DNA from: Synechococcales cyanobacterium CNB
GTDB lineage: Bacteria > Planctomycetota > Phycisphaerae > Phycisphaerales > UBA1924
Assembly: GCA_030263455.1 (NCBI GenBank)
Contig: SZOZ01000003.1
Location: 1-64,000, forward strand
Direction of reading: 5' to 3'
DNA: 64,000 nt
Below the pieces are notes generated by a model. The model ran no database searches. It was not told the DNA's origin and saw only the letters and a list, made by a program, of their open reading frames with translations. Shown here in pieces: positions 44,019 to 54,330 of the stretch. The position numbers and the translations under genes are program-made. The first letter of the stretch is position 1. Each line of letters opens with the position of its first letter.

Positions 44019-45200
44019 ATGCCCACGACCCGCGACTACTACGAGATTCTGGGCGTTGAGCGTACGGCGGACGCGGAGGAGATCAAGCGCGCGTACCGGC
44101 GGCTGGCGATGAAGCACCACCCCGACCGCAACCCCGGCGACGCGGAGGCGGAGGTGAAGTTCAAGGAGGCGGCGGAGGCCTACGAGATTCTCTCGGACGA
44201 CGCCAAGCGCAAGGTGTACGACCAGTTCGGGCACGAGGGTCTGCGTCGCGGGGGCGGGCCTGCTACTCACGACTTCTCGCGGATGGACGTCTCGGACATC
44301 TTCTCGATGTTCGAGGACATCTTCGGGGGCGCGGGCTTCGGTCGTTCGACGTCTGGGCGTCGCGTGGCACGCGGGTACGACCTTGAAACCGAGGTCACAC
44401 TCACGCTCGACGACGTGCTGCACGGGTGCGAGCGTGAGGTTGAGTTCACGCGGCTGGATGTGTGCGACGCGTGCACGGGGACGGGCGCGAAACCGGGCAC
44501 GACTCCCGAGCCGTGCCCGACGTGCGGCGGTCAGGGGAAGGTGCAGCAGACCGGCCTCGGGGGGATGTTCCGCATGGTGACGGCGTGCCCGACCTGCCGG
44601 GGGCGCGGGACGGTGATTCGGGAGCAGTGCGAGGCGTGTCGCGGGCGTGGGCGTGTGTCGCGCAAGCGGCGCATCGGGGTGAAGATTCCGGCCGGCGTGT
44701 CGGAGGGGCAGGCGGTGCGGGTGCAGGGCGAGGGCGAGCCGCCCCCTCCCGAGGCGTCCGCGTCGGGGACGGGCGTGCGGGGTGACCTGCACGTGGTGAT
44801 CCGTGTGCGGAAGCACCCGCGGTTCGTGCGTGACGGCGATCATCTTTTGATGGAGCAGCCGATTTCGTTCACGCAGGCCGCGTTGGGCGCGGAGTTGACG
44901 ATCGAGACGCTTGACGGCGAGGCGACGCTGCGGATGCCGCCGGGGACGCAGCACGGTTCGGTGTTTCGGCTGGAGGGTGAGGGGCTTCCGAACCTGCGCA
45001 CGGGTCGTCATGGCGACCTGCGCGTGGCGGTGCGGGTCGAGATCCCGAAGCGGTTGAGCGCGAAGCAGGAGGCGCTGCTTCGGGAGTACGCCGAGACGGA
45101 GGGCGCGAGCGTGCTGGCGGACTCGCCGAGCGTGCTGCGGAAGATGAAGGATTTCTTCGGCGGCTCGTCGTCGGGCCGCGAGGCGAACCGTGAGCCATGA
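44019..45200 (+). CDS. dnaJ: Chaperone DnaJ (Hsp40)
   Basis: This is the co-chaperone that stimulates DnaK ATPase activity. The 393 residues have a J domain (residues 1-70, [23 protein letters not shown] in HHPDRNPG) and a Gly/Phe-rich segment. Four CxxCxGxG zinc repeats follow: [24 protein letters not shown] and CEACRGRG. The two-domain C-terminus ends [13 protein letters not shown] 44019 gives the normal [11 protein letters not shown] start. It ends ATGA into grpE. No dnaK is in the window. Confidence 0.97.
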   Translation: MPTTRDYYEILGVERTADAEEIKRAYRRLAMKHHPDRNPGDAEAEVKFKEAAEAYEILSDDAKRKVYDQFGHEGLRRGGGPATHDFSRMDVSDIFSMFEDIFGGAGFGRSTSGRRVARGYDLETEVTLTLDDVLHGCEREVEFTRLDVCDACTGTGAKPGTTPEPCPTCGGQGKVQQTGLGGMFRMVTACPTCRGRGTVIREQCEACRGRGRVSRKRRIGVKIPAGVSEGQAVRVQGEGEPPPPEASASGTGVRGDLHVVIRVRKHPRFVRDGDHLLMEQPISFTQAALGAELTIETLDGEATLRMPPGTQHGSVFRLEGEGLPNLRTGRHGDLRVAVRVEIPKRLSAKQEALLREYAETEGASVLADSPSVLRKMKDFFGGSSSGREANREP

Positions 45201-45778
45201 AGAAGCACGAGCAGGACAAGCCGAACGAGGCCGTCGGCGAGGCCGCTGATGCGGGTGGGCAGGGTCAGGCACCTGCCGAGGACCAGGCGGCCGTGCTGAG
45301 AGCGGAGCTGGAGGAGTTGCGGGGCCGTTATCAGCGCGCGCTGGCGGACTACCGCAACTCGCAGCAGCGAGCGGCTTCGGAGCACCGGCTGGCGCGCGAG
45401 GCGGGTGTGGCTTCGGTCGTGGAGCGGTTGCTGAGCGTGCTGGACCATTTCGATCTTGCGCTCGCGCACGCGGGGGGGGCGGCGAGCGTGGAGCAGGTGG
45501 TGCAGGGCGTGCGGATGATCCGCGACGAGCTGCAGCAGACGATCCAGTCGCTGGGCGTGACGACGATCCGTCCGGAGGCGAACGAGGAGTACGACCCACA
45601 GCGTCACCAGGCGGTCGTGCAGCGGGCGTGCGAGGGCGTGCAAGCGGGGCGGATCGCGGAGACGTGCCAGGTCGGTTACGCGATCGGGGAGCGGTTGTTG
45701 CGACCGGCGAAGGTGGTCGTCGCGGCGGAGCGGGAAAAAGTTTCCGGGGATGGGGCGTGCGAAAGGTCCGAGTTGTGA
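45197..45778 (+). CDS. grpE: Nucleotide exchange factor GrpE
   Basis: This protein exchanges ADP on DnaK. The 193 residues have an acidic disordered start followed by a long coiled-coil helix ([20 protein letters not shown]) and the GrpE motif YRNSQQRAA. The beta-wing region [20 protein letters not shown] and [20 protein letters not shown] is intact. The start overlaps the dnaJ stop by 4 bp, so the two co-chaperones are translationally coupled. Confidence 0.95.
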   Translation: MKKHEQDKPNEAVGEAADAGGQGQAPAEDQAAVLRAELEELRGRYQRALADYRNSQQRAASEHRLAREAGVASVVERLLSVLDHFDLALAHAGGAASVEQVVQGVRMIRDELQQTIQSLGVTTIRPEANEEYDPQRHQAVVQRACEGVQAGRIAETCQVGYAIGERLLRPAKVVVAAEREKVSGDGACERSEL

Positions 45779-45814
45779 CGGAAGAAAACCACCAGACGAT
45801 GTTGAGGGGTTGCC

Positions 45815-46135
45815 ATGCCGACGTATGAGTATTCGTGCCGTGCATGCGGGCATTCCTTCGAGGAGTTCCATTCGATCAAGGCATCTCCCCTGAAGGTTTG
45901 CCCTCGATGCAAGAAGCGTGCGCTCGAGCGTGCGATCGGCACGGGCGGCGCGGTTCTGTTCAAAGGTTCCGGTTTCTACCAAACCGATTACCGATCGTCG
46001 TCGTACCGCAAGGCGGCGGAGAGCGAGTCGAAGCCCGGCCCGTGCTCCGAATCATGCGGGTGCGCGTCCGCGTCACCCGCGCAGGACAAGTCCTCGTCGG
46101 GGCGAAAGGAATCAGCGTCGGCGTCCGGTGCGTGA
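45815..46135 (+). CDS. FmdB-type zinc ribbon protein
   Basis: The 106-residue protein starts MPTYEYSCRACGHSFEEFHS with two CxxC pairs (CRAC and CPRC), the FmdB regulatory-protein/zinc-ribbon signature. It continues with GSGFYQTDYRSSSYRKA, typical of this family. The Ser/Ala/Lys-rich tail includes a further CSESCGC cluster. Function is unknown; family members are linked with formamidase regulation in one organism. It follows grpE by 36 bp. Confidence 0.9.
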   Translation: MPTYEYSCRACGHSFEEFHSIKASPLKVCPRCKKRALERAIGTGGAVLFKGSGFYQTDYRSSSYRKAAESESKPGPCSESCGCASASPAQDKSSSGRKESASASGA

Positions 46136-46174
46136 CCGTGGTGCGCGCCGGCGCCCGCTCCGCGCCGGAACGCC

Positions 46175-47137
46175 ATGCCACGACTTCCCACCATCCTCGT
46201 GACCGACGTGATCCGTTCGACGCACCAGGGCCAGAGCCACGGCGGGGCGTACCTGATCGACCTGGAGACGGGTTCCTCGACGCAGGTGCTGGACTGGGAC
46301 ACGATGGACATCGACTGGTCGGGGCGTGGGTTCGACCGGGGCCTTCGCGGCATCGCGTATCACAACGGGTCGGTGCTGATCGCGGCGTCGGACGAGGTGC
46401 TGGTGTTCGACCCGTCGTTCAAGTGGCAGCGGTCGTTCAGGAACCGGTATCTGCGGCACTGCCACGAGATTCACGTCGAGGGCGACCGGCTCTTCTTGAC
46501 GTCCACGGGGTTCGATGCGGTGCTGGAACTGGACCTGCGGACCGGCGTGTTCACGGGCGCGCGGCTGGTCCGCCACTACCCGCACCGGGTGGTGACGGAC
46601 CTAGGCTCGGTGATCCAGCACCGGCTGCGCGTGGGGCGGTTCGACCCGACACGGGCGGACGGCCCCAAGCCCGGCGACACGACGCACGTCAACAGCGTGT
46701 GGCGTGGGCGCGGGCGGACGTTCGTGGGTGGCGTGCGGCTGGATGCGCTGCACGCGCTGGACCGCGACGGGGCGAGGGCGTATGCGCCGACGCCGCCGTG
46801 GACGCACAACGCGCGGCCGTACCGCGACGGTGTGTTGTACAACAGCACGTCGGAGAACGCGGTGTGCTATGCGGACAGGGAGGGCAACGTGCTCAAGCGG
46901 TTCGCGGTTCCGGAGTTCGACCGCGAGACGCTGTTGAACGCGAACATTCCGGCGGACCACGCGCGACCGGGCTTTGCGCGCGGGCTGTGCGTGACGGAGG
47001 ACGGGTTCGTGATCGCGGGTTGCTCGCCGACGACGATCACGGTGTACGAGTTCGAGACGGAGCGGGTGGTGCAGCGGGTGAACGTCTCGCAGGATGTGCG
47101 CAACTGCCCGCACGGGCTTGAGATCTGGCCGTACTGA
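46175..47137 (+). CDS. Beta-propeller protein of unknown function
   Basis: The protein has 320 residues with no signal peptide. Repeated short strand units suggest a beta-propeller: GGAYLIDLETGSSTQVLDW, GIAYHNGSVLIAASDEVLVF, EGDRLFLTSTGFDAVLELDL and VCYADREGNVLKRFAV among others. Conserved-looking RHCHEIHVEGD and HVNSVW contain His residues that could bind metal or line a pocket. It resembles NHL/SMP-30-like folds only in pattern. The start ATG 46175 fits the open frame. It is followed 20 bp later by acpS. Confidence 0.6.
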   Translation: MPRLPTILVTDVIRSTHQGQSHGGAYLIDLETGSSTQVLDWDTMDIDWSGRGFDRGLRGIAYHNGSVLIAASDEVLVFDPSFKWQRSFRNRYLRHCHEIHVEGDRLFLTSTGFDAVLELDLRTGVFTGARLVRHYPHRVVTDLGSVIQHRLRVGRFDPTRADGPKPGDTTHVNSVWRGRGRTFVGGVRLDALHALDRDGARAYAPTPPWTHNARPYRDGVLYNSTSENAVCYADREGNVLKRFAVPEFDRETLLNANIPADHARPGFARGLCVTEDGFVIAGCSPTTITVYEFETERVVQRVNVSQDVRNCPHGLEIWPY

Positions 47138-47144
47138 GCCGCGG

Positions 47145-47150
47145 TAGTAT
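47145..47150 (+). promoter_or_regulatory. Candidate -10 element of a leaderless acpS promoter
   Basis: TAGTAT followed by CCCGGC and GTG 47157, with the hexamer ending 6 nt before the start codon. This is the same layout as at 2853 and 29286. No clear -35. Confidence 0.4.
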
Positions 47151-47156
47151 CCCGGC

Positions 47157-47546
47157 GTGCGGATCATCGGTCACGGCATCGACCTCGTGGAGATCGCCCG
47201 GGTGGAGGGGCTGATCGAGCGGCATGGTCCGCGCGCGTTGGAACGCATCTTCACGCCCGGCGAGGCGGGGTACGCGGGGTCGTCGGCGCGTCTGCGTGGG
47301 CAGCGGCTGGCGTCGCGTTTCGCGGCCAAGGAGGCGGTGTTCAAGGCGCTGGGGACGGGCTGGAGCGCGGGGATGGCGTGGACGGACGCGGAGGTCGTGC
47401 TGCTGCCGTCCGGCGCGCCGACGATTCGGTTGCACGGTCGCGCGCGGGAGATCGCGGGCGAGCGTGGCATCGCGGGCTGGTTTGTCTCGCTGACGCACAC
47501 GCGGACGCACGCGGCGGCGTCTGTGATCGCGTTCGGGGTGGCGTGA
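47157..47546 (+). CDS. acpS: Holo-[acyl-carrier-protein] synthase AcpS
   Basis: This enzyme transfers 4-prime-phosphopantetheine from CoA to ACP. The 129 residues match AcpS. The start IIGHGIDLVEIARVEGLIER holds the metal-binding Asp, and RFAAKEAVFKALGTGW is the catalytic Glu/Lys region. WFVSLTHTRTHAAASVIA is the C-terminal signature. The GTG at 47157 is the natural start, with no Shine-Dalgarno and a -10-like hexamer just upstream, so it may be leaderless. The acyl ligase lies 1.2 kb downstream on the same strand. Confidence 0.95.
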   Translation: MRIIGHGIDLVEIARVEGLIERHGPRALERIFTPGEAGYAGSSARLRGQRLASRFAAKEAVFKALGTGWSAGMAWTDAEVVLLPSGAPTIRLHGRAREIAGERGIAGWFVSLTHTRTHAAASVIAFGVA

Positions 47547-47553
47547 GGATGCG

Positions 47554-48543
47554 TCAGCCGCCGGCGCGGGCGCGCAAGTGGGGCAGGAACTCGGTGTGGT
47601 ACCAGCGCATCCAGGCCTCGCGGTCCCAGCCGAGGCCGGCGGTCGATCGGCCCCAGAGTTCGCTGGTGAGGCCGACGAGGGCGTTGTGGACATCGACGCG
47701 GTAGGTGACGACGACGGCGTCGATGACGCGGAGGACGACGCCCTCGGTGACGACGCTGAGGGTCGGGTCGAAGCCGACCGCGCTGTCGGCGACGACGGGG
47801 GTAAGGTCGCTGACGAATGCGATCTGCTGTCCGATGACGATCCAGCCGAGGCTGCTGTTGCGGGCTTCGGAGGCGCCGCGGGTGTCGCCGCGCACCTGGG
47901 AGGCGATGAGGAGCGGGATCATGTCGTGGAGTCGGAGGGTGCGGATGATGCCGGCCGCGGAGGCGGCGTCGGCGTTTCGGTCGCGCTGGAGGCCGCCGGC
48001 GAGGACGAGTTTCACGCGATCGGAGACGTTGCCTGTCGTGGCGATGCGCTTGAGAAGGCGTTCCTCGGCGTTGAGTTTCAGGGCGGGATCGTGGTCGAAG
48101 ACGGCGACCCAGGCGAGTGTGGCGTCTGCCTCGTCGGTGGCCTGGTCTTCGAGCATGTCGAGGATGGCGGTGCGGACGTCGCGGGCGTCGCGTTTGAAGA
48201 CTTCGAGCAGCGAGGGGTAGGCGAAGGGCTGGGTGTACTTGCGGAGTTCGGCGATGCCGATCTGGCGGCGTTCGACTGCGCGTGTGTCGCGGAAGTAGGT
48301 GGCGCGAAGCTGCTGCAACTCGCGTTCGAGTTCACGGCGTTGCTTCTGCTGGGCGGCCCACTCCTGGTAGCGGGGGTCGTCCGGGTTCGGGATGTGCGCG
48401 CGCAGCCACTCGGGGACGGAGTCCCTGGTTTCGATGGTGGTGCGGGAGGCGGGCTGGGCCGCGGCGGGGGGCAGAGCGCAGGCCAAGACCATCGCCATGC
48501 CGACAGCAGCGAAGGAGTCCGCACGACGAGGCCTCGGACTCAT
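47554..48543 (-). CDS. Secreted protein with HEAT-like helical repeats, unknown function
   Basis: The protein has 329 residues with a signal peptide ending near PPAAAQ (about residue 30). After a charged coiled-coil stretch (EWAAQQKQRRELERELQQLR) come helices such as QPFAYPSLLEVFKRDARDVR and DEADATLAWVAVFDHDPA, which read as HEAT-like repeats. The later SLGWIVIGQQIAFVSDLTPV and an aromatic end resemble a planctomycete secreted family. No function is known. It converges on acpS with 7 bp between the ends. Confidence 0.65.
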   Translation of the reverse strand: MSPRPRRADSFAAVGMAMVLACALPPAAAQPASRTTIETRDSVPEWLRAHIPNPDDPRYQEWAAQQKQRRELERELQQLRATYFRDTRAVERRQIGIAELRKYTQPFAYPSLLEVFKRDARDVRTAILDMLEDQATDEADATLAWVAVFDHDPALKLNAEERLLKRIATTGNVSDRVKLVLAGGLQRDRNADAASAAGIIRTLRLHDMIPLLIASQVRGDTRGASEARNSSLGWIVIGQQIAFVSDLTPVVADSAVGFDPTLSVVTEGVVLRVIDAVVVTYRVDVHNALVGLTSELWGRSTAGLGWDREAWMRWYHTEFLPHLRARAGG

Positions 48544-48728
48544 GGTCAGCTCCCCGCAGGCCGAGGGTGGGGAGGCTGCGAGAGGCAGCCCCGGGTGGCC
48601 CGCGTCGAGCCGCGACGGTTCGCGGCACGGATGACGATACGCCGGACCCGTGCCGAGGGTTGCCCCCTGTCCGTCTGGCGTTTCGTTACAGTACCGTCCG
48701 GGTTCGGGCCATTCCGACGGAGCCGAGC

Positions 48729-50219
48729 GTGAGTGTTCACTGGCCGATCATCCGTTCGTGTCTGAGCAGGCCGCCCTCGACGGTCGTGATCGACGACCAG
48801 CGTCGGTACAAGGCGATCGAGATTCTGCTCGCGGCGTTCCACGTCGCGGACGAGATCGACCGGCGGACGAAGACGGGCACGGTGGGGCTGTTGCTGCCGA
48901 CGAGCGGGGCGTTTCCGATCGCCGCGCTGGGGGTGTGGATCGCGGGTCGGACGGCGGTGCCGCTGAACTACCTGCTCAAGCCGGAGGAGTTGCAGTACGT
49001 GATCGACGACTGCGGCACGGACACGGTGTTCACGGTGGGTCCGATGCTGGAGTTTCTCGGGGGCGAGCCGCACGTGGAGAACCTGGTTCGCCTGGAGTCG
49101 ATGAAGTTCCGGTCGTTCCCGGAGCCGCGCTGGCCAGCGGTGGCGACGCCGGAGGACCTGGCGGTGCTGCTGTACACGTCGGGAACGAGCGGTCGGCCGA
49201 AGGGTGTGATGCTGACGCACGGGAATCTCTCGGCGAACGTTCGGCAGGTGGGGGAGTGGGTCGAGTTTACGAGGCGTGACGTGATGCTGGGCGTGCTGCC
49301 GCAGTTCCACTCGTTCGGGCTGACGGTGCTGACACTGCTGCCGCTGACGGTGGGGATGCGTGCGGTGTACGCGGCGAGGTTCGTGCCGCAGAAGATCGTG
49401 CGGCTGATCCGCGAGCACCGGCCGACGGTGCTGGTGGCGATCCCGTCGATGTACGGCGCGTTGCTGACGGTGAAGGACGCGACGGCGGAGGACTTCGCAT
49501 CGTTGCGGTACGTGGTGTCGGGCGGGGAGCCGCTGTCCGAGGACGTGTTCACGCGGTTCAGGGAGCGGTTTGGCGTGACGATCAACGAGGGGTACGGGCT
49601 GACGGAGACGTCGCCGGTGACGAACTGGTGTCGGCCGCACGAGTGGCGGGCGCGCTCGGTTGGTCGCGCGTTGCCGGGCGTGGAGGAGGTGATCGTTGAT
49701 CCTGCGACGGGTCGCCCGCAGCCGCCCGGCGTCGATGGCGAGGTGCGCATCCGCGGTCCGAACCTGATGAAGGGGTACTACAACCTGCCGGAGGAGACCG
49801 CGAAGGCGATCGACGCGGAGGGTTGGCTGCACACTGGGGACATGGGTCGGATGGACGCGGACGGGCACCTGTACATCACGGGGCGGATCAAGGAGATGCT
49901 GATCGTCGGGGGGGAGAACGTGTTTCCGCGCGAGATCGAGGAGGCGATGAACCAGCACCCGTCGGTGGGGGCGTCCGGGGTGGTGGGGCTGCACGACCCT
50001 GTGCGCGGCGAGGTGCCGATCGCGTTCGTGGAGCCTGCGGAGGGTCAGACGATCGACGAGCGAGCGTTGCTGGCGCACTGCCGGGAGCGGTTGGCGGGGT
50101 ACAAGGTGCCGCGCGAGGTGCGGGTGCTCGAGAAGCTGCCTCGGAACCCGACGGGAAAGATCATGAGGCGGGAACTCTCGGCGATGCTCGGGGACGGCGA
50201 GCGTCGGTCGCGGGGGTAG
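48729..50219 (+). CDS. AMP-binding acyl-CoA/acyl-ACP synthetase
   Basis: This enzyme belongs to the ANL superfamily, activating a fatty acid via an acyl-AMP. The P-loop is LLYTSGTSGRPKGVMLTHGN (about residue 142). The motif GYGLTETSP follows (about residue 295), then WLHTGDMGRMDADGHLYITG with the hinge. The catalytic Lys is in NPTGKIMRREL near the C-terminus. The 496 residues match a compact fatty-acyl-CoA ligase. The N-terminus is short and lacks a membrane anchor. The start is GTG 48729. It lies near acpS, so acyl-ACP substrate use is possible, but this is inference. Confidence 0.93.
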   Translation: MSVHWPIIRSCLSRPPSTVVIDDQRRYKAIEILLAAFHVADEIDRRTKTGTVGLLLPTSGAFPIAALGVWIAGRTAVPLNYLLKPEELQYVIDDCGTDTVFTVGPMLEFLGGEPHVENLVRLESMKFRSFPEPRWPAVATPEDLAVLLYTSGTSGRPKGVMLTHGNLSANVRQVGEWVEFTRRDVMLGVLPQFHSFGLTVLTLLPLTVGMRAVYAARFVPQKIVRLIREHRPTVLVAIPSMYGALLTVKDATAEDFASLRYVVSGGEPLSEDVFTRFRERFGVTINEGYGLTETSPVTNWCRPHEWRARSVGRALPGVEEVIVDPATGRPQPPGVDGEVRIRGPNLMKGYYNLPEETAKAIDAEGWLHTGDMGRMDADGHLYITGRIKEMLIVGGENVFPREIEEAMNQHPSVGASGVVGLHDPVRGEVPIAFVEPAEGQTIDERALLAHCRERLAGYKVPREVRVLEKLPRNPTGKIMRRELSAMLGDGERRSRG

Positions 50220-50246
50220 CATCCCGCGGCAATCCAACCAAGGAGG
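50217..50246 (+). promoter_or_regulatory. Promoter hexamer and ribosome site for the transaldolase-like gene
   Basis: TAGCATCCCG (hexamer 50217-50222) overlaps the stop of the upstream gene, and AAGGAGG lies at 50240-50246, 6 nt before GTG 50253. The hexamer shares the TA-S-Y-AT-CCC pattern of the other candidate promoters, but here with a normal leader. Confidence 0.45.
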
Positions 50247-50252
50247 CAAGCC

Positions 50253-50897
50253 GTGGACCTGTACATCGACACCGCGAACCTCGACGAGATCCGCAAGGCC
50301 GCCGACCTGGGCGTGCTGGACGGCGTGACAACGAACCCGTCGCTCATCGCGAAGGAGGGGGTGGACTACGTCAAGCGTCTGGCGGAGATCTGCGAGATGG
50401 TGAAGGGTCCGGTCTCGGCGGAGGTGATCGCGACGGACTACGACGGGATGGTGCGCGAGGGGCGCGAGCGGGCGAAGATTGCGGGGAACATCGTGGTGAA
50501 ACTGCCGAGCACGATCGCGGGCCTGAAGGCGTGCAAGACGCTGACGGACGAGGGCACGCGGACGAACATGACGCTCTGCTTCCAGACGCTGCAGGCGCTG
50601 ATGGTGGCGAAAGCGGGTGCGTTCCTGGTCAGCCCGTTCATCGGGCGACTGGACGACGTGGCGACGGATGGGATGGACCTGATCCGGCAGATTCGGCAGG
50701 TGTACGACAACTACGGGTTCTCGACGAAGATTCTGGCGGCGTCGATCCGGCACCCGCTGCACATGGTGCAGTGTGCGTTGTCGGGCGCGGACGTCGCGAC
50801 GGTGCCGTACAAGGTGATCGAGCAGGTGATGCAGCACCCGCTGACGGACGCTGGGCTGGAGAAGTTCGTGGCGGATTATCGGAAGGCGTTCGGTTGA
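50253..50897 (+). CDS. Fructose-6-phosphate aldolase/transaldolase-type protein (small type)
   Basis: The protein has 214 residues, a TIM barrel of the short TalC/Fsa family. The start [20 protein letters not shown], then [13 protein letters not shown] and the Schiff-base Lys in [24 protein letters not shown] and [20 protein letters not shown] complete the signature. Reaction: reversible aldol cleavage or dihydroxyacetone transfer between sugar phosphates. Whether it is a transaldolase or Fsa cannot be settled by eye. GTG 50253 has a good AAGGAGG. Confidence 0.93.
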   Translation: MDLYIDTANLDEIRKAADLGVLDGVTTNPSLIAKEGVDYVKRLAEICEMVKGPVSAEVIATDYDGMVREGRERAKIAGNIVVKLPSTIAGLKACKTLTDEGTRTNMTLCFQTLQALMVAKAGAFLVSPFIGRLDDVATDGMDLIRQIRQVYDNYGFSTKILAASIRHPLHMVQCALSGADVATVPYKVIEQVMQHPLTDAGLEKFVADYRKAFG

Positions 50898-50905
50898 GGG
50901 AGCGT

Positions 50906-51394
50906 CTATTCGACCTCGAAGAGGAACTCGATCTCGACTGGCGCGCCGAGGGGGAGGTCGATGGAGCCGACGGCGGCACGGGCGTGACGGCCGGCTTCGC
51001 CGAAGACCTGCTCCATGAGTTCGCTCGCGGCGTTGGCGACCTGGGGCTGGGCGTGAAAGCCGGGTTCGCTGGCGACAAAGACGCCGAGGCGGACGACGCG
51101 CTTGACGGCGTCGAGATCGCCCACGACGGAGCGCAGAGCGGCGAGGCCGTTGAGGGCGCACTGGCGGGCGCAGTCGCGTGCGGTTTCCTGGGAGACTTCG
51201 CCGGGCACGCGGCCCTGAGCGATGAGTCGGCCTTCGCGCATCGGGATTTGGCCGCTGACGAAGACGAGGTTGCCGGTGCGGACGGCGGGGACATAGGCGG
51301 CGACGGGTTTGGGCGCTTCGGGCAGCGTGATGCCGAGTGCCGTGAGTCGTGCCTCGGGGCCGCCGGGAGGTCTGATCGTTCTTTGTTCGGTCAT
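50906..51394 (-). CDS. ridA: RidA family protein (YjgF/UK114)
   Basis: The protein has 162 residues. The family signature is present: TGNLVFVSGQIPMREGRLI, a central DCARQCALNGLAALRSVVG and an end ASELMEQVFGEAGRHARAAV followed by LPLGAPVEIEFLFEV. RidA hydrolyses reactive enamine/imine intermediates made by pyridoxal enzymes. In place of the usual Arg-Ser-x-Val region it reads GRHARAAVGSIDLP, with the Arg kept. The N-terminal ~30-residue extension is longer than in classical RidA (about 130). ATG 51394 is the most likely start. It converges with the aldolase, 8 bp apart. Confidence 0.9.
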   Translation of the reverse strand: MTEQRTIRPPGGPEARLTALGITLPEAPKPVAAYVPAVRTGNLVFVSGQIPMREGRLIAQGRVPGEVSQETARDCARQCALNGLAALRSVVGDLDAVKRVVRLGVFVASEPGFHAQPQVANAASELMEQVFGEAGRHARAAVGSIDLPLGAPVEIEFLFEVE

Positions 51395-51873
51395 GGGTGA
51401 TCTCTGTGAGGAGAAAGGTGAAAGTGGGGGGCTTGTTCGGCAGGATACCGGAACCATCGGACTTGACATGCGAACCGGAGTCTGTAGGGTAGTGCAGCAC
51501 ACGCGCGTGCTTGGTGAGTTTCGAGGCCCGGAAGCAGATTTTCATGCTCTCATTGACGGTCTTCGAGCCGTCGCCAGTCATCCCGGAAGGGACCGACACT
51601 CACCGACAATTTGACCCGGCCGTGAGGCCCGCACCACGGGGATCGACTGCGCCCGTGTGTTCGGACTGATCGGTCGGCGTGCCAGACGGAATCGTGGGTG
51701 CATCGCCCCGGTCTGTCCTGAGCGTCGCGGCTCTCGCGTGAAGCGTGCTCGCGGCGTTCCGGGGGTCCGGTTCGGTGGCCCGGGTGTCGGTTCAAACCGC
51801 GGTCGAACAACACCGGCGCGGGCGGGTCACGTGAATCCCGCCTCATTCGCGCCAGAGATTGGAGCGTTTTACC
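51395..51873. other. Long intergenic leader before the orphan pseudopilin pair
   Basis: This 479-bp region has no convincing coding frame. It holds a candidate promoter at 51463-51490 and then about 380 bp of leader before the pseudopilin ATG. Short degenerate repeats (GTCCGGTTCGGTG-like and GTGTCGGTTC) and a CACGTG site near 51828 are visible. It could contain a structured 5' leader, but I cannot identify a known riboswitch. Confidence 0.4.
51463..51490 (+). promoter_or_regulatory. Candidate sigma-70 promoter for the orphan pseudopilins
   Basis: A perfect TTGACA at 51463-51468, 16-bp spacer, TAGGGT at 51485-51490. The -35 is consensus; the -10 is weak. Confidence 0.4.
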
Positions 51874-52842
<969 letters not shown>

Positions 52843-52847
52843 TCCGC

Positions 52848-52873
52848 GGATGGGCGGGCGATGATGCCCATCC
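52848..52873 (+). terminator. Hairpin between the two orphan pseudopilins
   Basis: GGATGGGC (52848-52855) pairs with GCCCATCC (52866-52873), 8 bp with a 10-nt loop, 5 bp after the first stop. No T-run follows. It could terminate partly or protect the upstream mRNA, giving unequal expression of the pair. Confidence 0.45.
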
Positions 52874-52973
52874 CTGTTCGTCGGTCTACAGAACCCATCG
52901 GGTCCGTCGTCGAAGGGCGGCGGACCCGTTTCACTGCCGTACCCCGTGGGCGAGGCATCGACGGAGGCCAGCC

Positions 52974-53951
52974 ATGACCCGCTGCCGAACCCGCACGCCG
53001 CGAGCCTTCACGCTCGTCGAACTGCTGCTCGTGATCCTGATCATCGCGCTGCTGCTCGGCATCCTGCTGCCGACGCTGGCCGGGGCGCGCGAGCGGGCGC
53101 GCCGGTTCAAGGACTCGACGCACGTACGGGCGATCGCGCAGGCGTTGACGGTGTGGGCGGGCAACAACGCCGGCGCGTACCCGCTGCCGAGCAGGCTGGA
53201 CCTTTCGGACGCCACGGTCTCGAAGGGGAGCAACCCGCCGTTCGTGAAGGACAACCTGGCCAATGTGCTGTCGGTGCTGATCTACAACGACGTGCTGACT
53301 GTGGAGCAGTGTCGCAGTCCGCTGGAGGTGAACAAGAGCATCCAAGTGGACTACCTGTACGAGCGTGCATCGCCTCAGAAGGCGGTGCGGCCGGAGGCGG
53401 CTGTGTGGGATCCGGGGTTCTGCGGGTTCCCGGGGGAGCAGAACTCGTACACGGGCGTGGGGCTGGGGCGTCGTGATCCGAACATCGGCAACGTTTCGTA
53501 TGCGATCATGCCTCCGCACGGGGCGCGGATCGAGCGATTCGCCGGCTCGTTTGACCCGCGTTCTGTTGTTGCGGGGACGCGCGGTCCGCGCTTTCTCGGG
53601 CAGCCGGGGGAGTGGACGCTGGCGCCCGGGCCGACGGGGTCGGGTTCGAACACGCTGAAGTTTTTCCCGCCGAAGACGGAGTGGCGCGGGCACGCTGCGA
53701 TGGGTGACGGGAGCGTGGAACTGCTGACGCGTGCGGACCCGGAGGAGATTCCGATCACGTTCTCGGCGGCCACGGGCGGAGTCGCGCGGGACCGCGCGTA
53801 CGGGGACAACATCTTCGTCAACGAGAACGACCTGACGGGCGACCAGCTGAGCGAGAGCGTGCCCGGCGACCAGCGCAACGCGCTGATTACGATCTTCGGG
53901 AACGTGACGGTGAGCCAGAACCAGGCCGGGATGACGCTCTTCCGCGACTGA
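52974..53951 (+). CDS. Orphan pseudopilin / prepilin-type protein (copy 2 of tandem pair)
   Basis: The protein has 325 residues. The leader TRTPRA and FTLVELLLVILIIALLLGIL mark a prepilin. The body is a diverged paralog of copy 1: shared RFKDSTHVRAIAQAL, GAYPLPSRLDLSDATVSKG (against DEYPLASRLDKNNATVPAG), AVWDPGF and DNIFVNENDL. A segment HAAMGDGSVELLTRADPEE is absent from copy 1. Three Cys residues occur. Codon use is more G-ending than in copy 1, closer to the genome average. A duplication with different expression is likely. Confidence 0.9.
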   Translation: MTRCRTRTPRAFTLVELLLVILIIALLLGILLPTLAGARERARRFKDSTHVRAIAQALTVWAGNNAGAYPLPSRLDLSDATVSKGSNPPFVKDNLANVLSVLIYNDVLTVEQCRSPLEVNKSIQVDYLYERASPQKAVRPEAAVWDPGFCGFPGEQNSYTGVGLGRRDPNIGNVSYAIMPPHGARIERFAGSFDPRSVVAGTRGPRFLGQPGEWTLAPGPTGSGSNTLKFFPPKTEWRGHAAMGDGSVELLTRADPEEIPITFSAATGGVARDRAYGDNIFVNENDLTGDQLSESVPGDQRNALITIFGNVTVSQNQAGMTLFRD

Positions 53952-53960
53952 GGGCGTGCG

Positions 53961-54311
53961 TTACTTCCTGAGCGCGCGTATCCAGCCGAGGAGCATCAGC
54001 ACGAGTCCGCTGAACAGGCAGGCCACGACCGCGCCGCCGACCGCGCCGACGGCGGCACCCGTCCACGAGGGCAGGCCGGCGAGAAGACCGCTGCCGGACA
54101 AGGTCCAGTGGCCGATCAGCGCGCCGAGCAGCGCTCCCGCGATGACGATGACGGCCTGGATGAGGTTGTCTCGCCAGCGCATGGAGGGCAACATGCCGAC
54201 GGTCTCGGCGACGCGTTGATAGGTTTCGAGGCCTTCGGATTCTCGTGCCTTGGGGCCGAGGGGTCCGGGGTGTGTCGGTGGTGCTGGCGGCGAGGGCGGT
54301 TCGTGGTTCAT
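53961..54311 (-). CDS. Small membrane protein of unknown function
   Basis: The protein has 116 residues. A Pro-rich cytoplasmic N-terminus is followed by two or three membrane helices: NLIQAVIVIAGALLGALIGH and then Gly-rich AAVGAVGGAVVACLFSGLVL MLLGW, rich in Gly-x-x-x-Gly. No family is recognised. ATG 54311 starts just downstream of the ABC-F stop (20 bp), so it may be co-transcribed with that gene. It converges with the pseudopilin pair. Confidence 0.65.
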   Translation of the reverse strand: MNHEPPSPPAPPTHPGPLGPKARESEGLETYQRVAETVGMLPSMRWRDNLIQAVIVIAGALLGALIGHWTLSGSGLLAGLPSWTGAAVGAVGGAVVACLFSGLVLMLLGWIRALRK

Positions 54312-54330
54312 GCCGTGCTCCCGGTCGGGT

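Noticed and set aside
48546-51599. A 1,017-residue minus-strand frame across the acyl ligase and aldolase genes
   Set aside because: Low-complexity Arg/Pro shadow; real genes on the plus strand are well conserved.
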